A stretch of 64,000 nucleotides of DNA from Callipepla californica brunnescens (taxonomy: Eukaryota > Chordata > Aves > Galliformes > Odontophoridae): assembly GCA_023055505.1 (NCBI GenBank), contig JALIRH010000148.1:186001-250000 (forward strand), written 5' to 3'. The notes below the pieces were generated by a model. That model had not been told where the DNA came from, ran no database searches, and saw only the letters and a list, made by a program, of their open reading frames with translations. Both the position numbers and the translations under genes were made by a program. Positions within the stretch are counted from its first letter, which is position 1; each line of letters opens with the position of its first letter. Shown here piece by piece: positions 61,985 to 64,000 of this stretch.

Positions 61985-64000
61985 AAATCAATTCTTCCCC
62001 GGAATCGATGGGGCCATAGAACTCAATGGGGCTATAGGGATCAATGGGGACATAAGGATCAATGGGGCCATAGAACTCAATGGGGCCGTAGAACTAAATA
62101 GGGCCATAGGGATCAATGGGACCATAGGAATCAATGGAGTCACTGGAATCAATGGGGCCATAGGAATCTATGGGGCCGTAGGGATCAAAGTGGCCATAGG
62201 AATCAATGGGGTCATAGGGATCGATGGGACAATAGGAATCAATGGGGCCATAGAACTCAGATGGGCCATAAAGATCGATGGGGCCATAGGGATCAATGGG
62301 GCCATAGAACTCAATGGAGCCATAAAACTCATTGGGGCCATAGGGATCAATGGGGCCATAGGGATAAATTGGGCCATGGAACTCAATGGGGCCATAGAAC
62401 TCAAAGGGGCCATAGGAATCAATGGAACCAAAGAACTCAATGGGGCCATAGAACTCAATGGGGCCATAGAACTCAATGGGGCCATAAAAATCAATGGGGT
62501 CATATGGATCAATGGGGCCATAGCGATCAATGGGGCCATAGGACTCCATGGAGCCATAGGAATCAATGGGGCCATAGGGATCAATAAGGCCATAGGACTC
62601 CACACGGCCATAGAACTCAATGGGGCCATAGGGATCAATGGGGCCATAGGGATCAATGGGGCCCTAGGGATCAATGGGGCCATAGGAATCAATGGGGCCA
62701 TAGGGATCAATGGGTCCATAGTGATAAGTGGGGCCATAGGAATCAGTGGGGCCATAAGGATCAATGGAGCCATAGGGATCAATGGGGCCATAGAAATCCA
62801 TGGGGCCATAGGAATCAATGGGGCCATAGGGATCAATGGGGCCAAAGGGATCAATGGGGCCATAGGGATCAATGGGGCCATAGAACTCAGTGCGGCCATA
62901 GGGATCAATGGGGCAACAGGAATCAATGGGGCCATAGGAATCAGTGGGACCATAGAGATCAGTGGGGCCATAGGAATCAATGGGGCCATTGGAATCAATG
63001 TGGCCATAGGACTCAATGGAGCCATAGAACTCAAAGGGGCCATAGAACTCAATAGGGCCATAGGGATCAATGGGGCCATAGGAGTTAGTGGAACCATAGG
63101 AATCAATAAGGCCATAGGGATCAATGGGGCCACAGCGATCAATGGTGCCATAGGAGTCCATGGGGCCATAGGGATCAATGGGGCCATAGGAATCAATGGG
63201 GCCATAGGGATCAATGGGGCCATAGGGATAAGTGGGGCCATAGGAATCAGTGGGGCCATAGAACTCAATGGGGCCATAGGGATCAATGAAACCATAGGAA
63301 TCAATGGGGCCGTAGGAATAAGTGGGGCATACAACTCAAAGGAGCCATAGGGATCAATGGGACCTTAGGAATCAATGGGGCCATAGGAATCAATCGGGGC
63401 ATGGGGATCAATGGGGCCATAGGAATCAGTGGGGCCATAGGACTCAATGGGGCCATAGGGATCAATGGAGCGATAGGAGTAAGATGGGCCATAGGAATCA
63501 ATAAGGCCATAGGGATCAATGGGGCCATAGGGATCGATGGGGCCATAGGGATCAATGGGGTCATAGAAATCGATAGGGCCATAGGGATTAATGGGGCTAT
63601 GGAACTCAATAGGGCCATAGGGATCAATGGGGCAATAGGGATTAATGGGGCCGTAGAACTCAATGGGGCCATAGGGATCGATAGGGCCATAGGAATCAAT
63701 GGGACCATAGGAATCAATGGGGCCATAGGGATGAATGGGGCCACAGCGATCAGTGGGACCATAGGAATCAATGAGGCCATAGTAATCAGTGGGGCCATAA
63801 CGATCAATGGGGCCTTAGGAATCAGTGGGGCCATAGGAATCAATGAGGCCATAGGGATCAATGTGGCCATAGGAGTCAATGGGGCCATAGGAATCAAAAA
63901 GGCCATAGGGATCAATGGGGCCATACAGATCGGTTGGGCCATAGGGATCAATGGAGCCATTGGAATCAATGGGGCCTTAGGAATCAATGGGGCCATAGAA
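61985..64000 (+). repeat. 18-bp minisatellite (GGGATCAATGGGGCCATA), over 2 kb
   Basis: More than 100 units of consensus ATAGGGATCAATGGGGCC with frequent GAACTC and GGAATC variants. It runs to the window end. Because 18 is a multiple of three, stop-free frames persist on both strands: plus 61956-63350 (464 codons of GINGAI-like hexapeptides), minus 62168-63334 (388 codons, IPMAPL type) and minus 63301-63996. I treat these as consequences of the repeat. The left edge is inside an XPO1-like exon. Confidence 0.93.

Noticed and set aside
1..64000. tRNA, rRNA or small RNA genes
   Set aside because: I saw no cloverleaf-like gene with A and B boxes and no rRNA segments. Only retroviral primer sites complementary to tRNA ends are present.

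Overview
This window is vertebrate nuclear DNA and almost certainly avian, most likely a galliform such as chicken. The evidence is CR1 LINEs with the typical 3' end, class II and class I avian-type endogenous retroviruses (ERVs), spliced host genes, large G-rich minisatellites and several kilobases of TTAGGG-like interstitial telomeric DNA. The repeat load, CpG-rich gene starts and tandem arrays suggest a subtelomeric, dot-microchromosome or sex-chromosome-type region. The chromosome itself cannot be read from the sequence.

Layout. 1-990: antisense ERV 5' end (LTR, tRNA-Lys-type primer site). 1.08-4.73 kb: twelve exons of a MROH-like HEAT-repeat gene with an unbroken 572-codon frame. 4.76-8.5 kb: LTR pieces, two CR1 copies and a retroviral RNase H relic. 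8.5-12.5 kb: degenerate GGGCTA/CTAGGG minisatellite with a CR1 inside. 12.5-15.9 kb: first copy of a 3.38-kb duplicated block (class II ERV remnant, CTAGGG island, RANBP2-like exons); the RANBP2-like remnant continues to about 16.5 kb. 17.7-19.5 kb: purine-rich repeat and a CpG-island promoter. 19.9-21.8 kb: an LTR split by a 1.3-kb insert. 22.5-25.4 kb: a retroviral RT scrap and an unrecognised spliced minus-strand gene. 25.4-26.5 kb: an ITPRIPL1-like gene start whose frame runs into an LTR. 26.7-30.05 kb: second copy of the 3.38-kb block. 30.05-31.4 kb: a reused exon fragment, SGF29-like exon copies and a CpG island. 31.4-33.4 kb: a 10-bp-type minisatellite carrying four CTCF-like modules. 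33.4-37.8 kb: minus-strand class II ERV (3' LTR, env, pol).

37.8-59.1 kb is a telomere-like domain: C-rich strand to 39.29 kb, then G-rich strand to 44.18 kb, then nine units of a 592-bp satellite to 49.47 kb, then C-rich strand to 52.07 kb, a class I ERV (tRNA-His primer site) to 57.72 kb, and C-rich strand to 59.1 kb. 59.8-62.0 kb holds three consecutive XPO1-like exons, followed to the window end by an 18-bp minisatellite open in several frames.

How the parts relate. Most host-gene content is partial: MROH-like 3' half, RANBP2-like middle, ITPRIPL1-like N-terminus, SGF29-like last exon, XPO1-like internal exons. Nearly every break coincides with an LTR, minisatellite or duplication edge. 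The region reads as a collecting zone for duplicated gene pieces and repeats. The most distinctive items are the 592-bp satellite with a six-unit higher-order copy between inverted telomere-like arms, the repeated CTCF-like modules, and the near-identical 3.38-kb duplication. Gene names rest on recognised peptide motifs and exon structure; no database search was possible.
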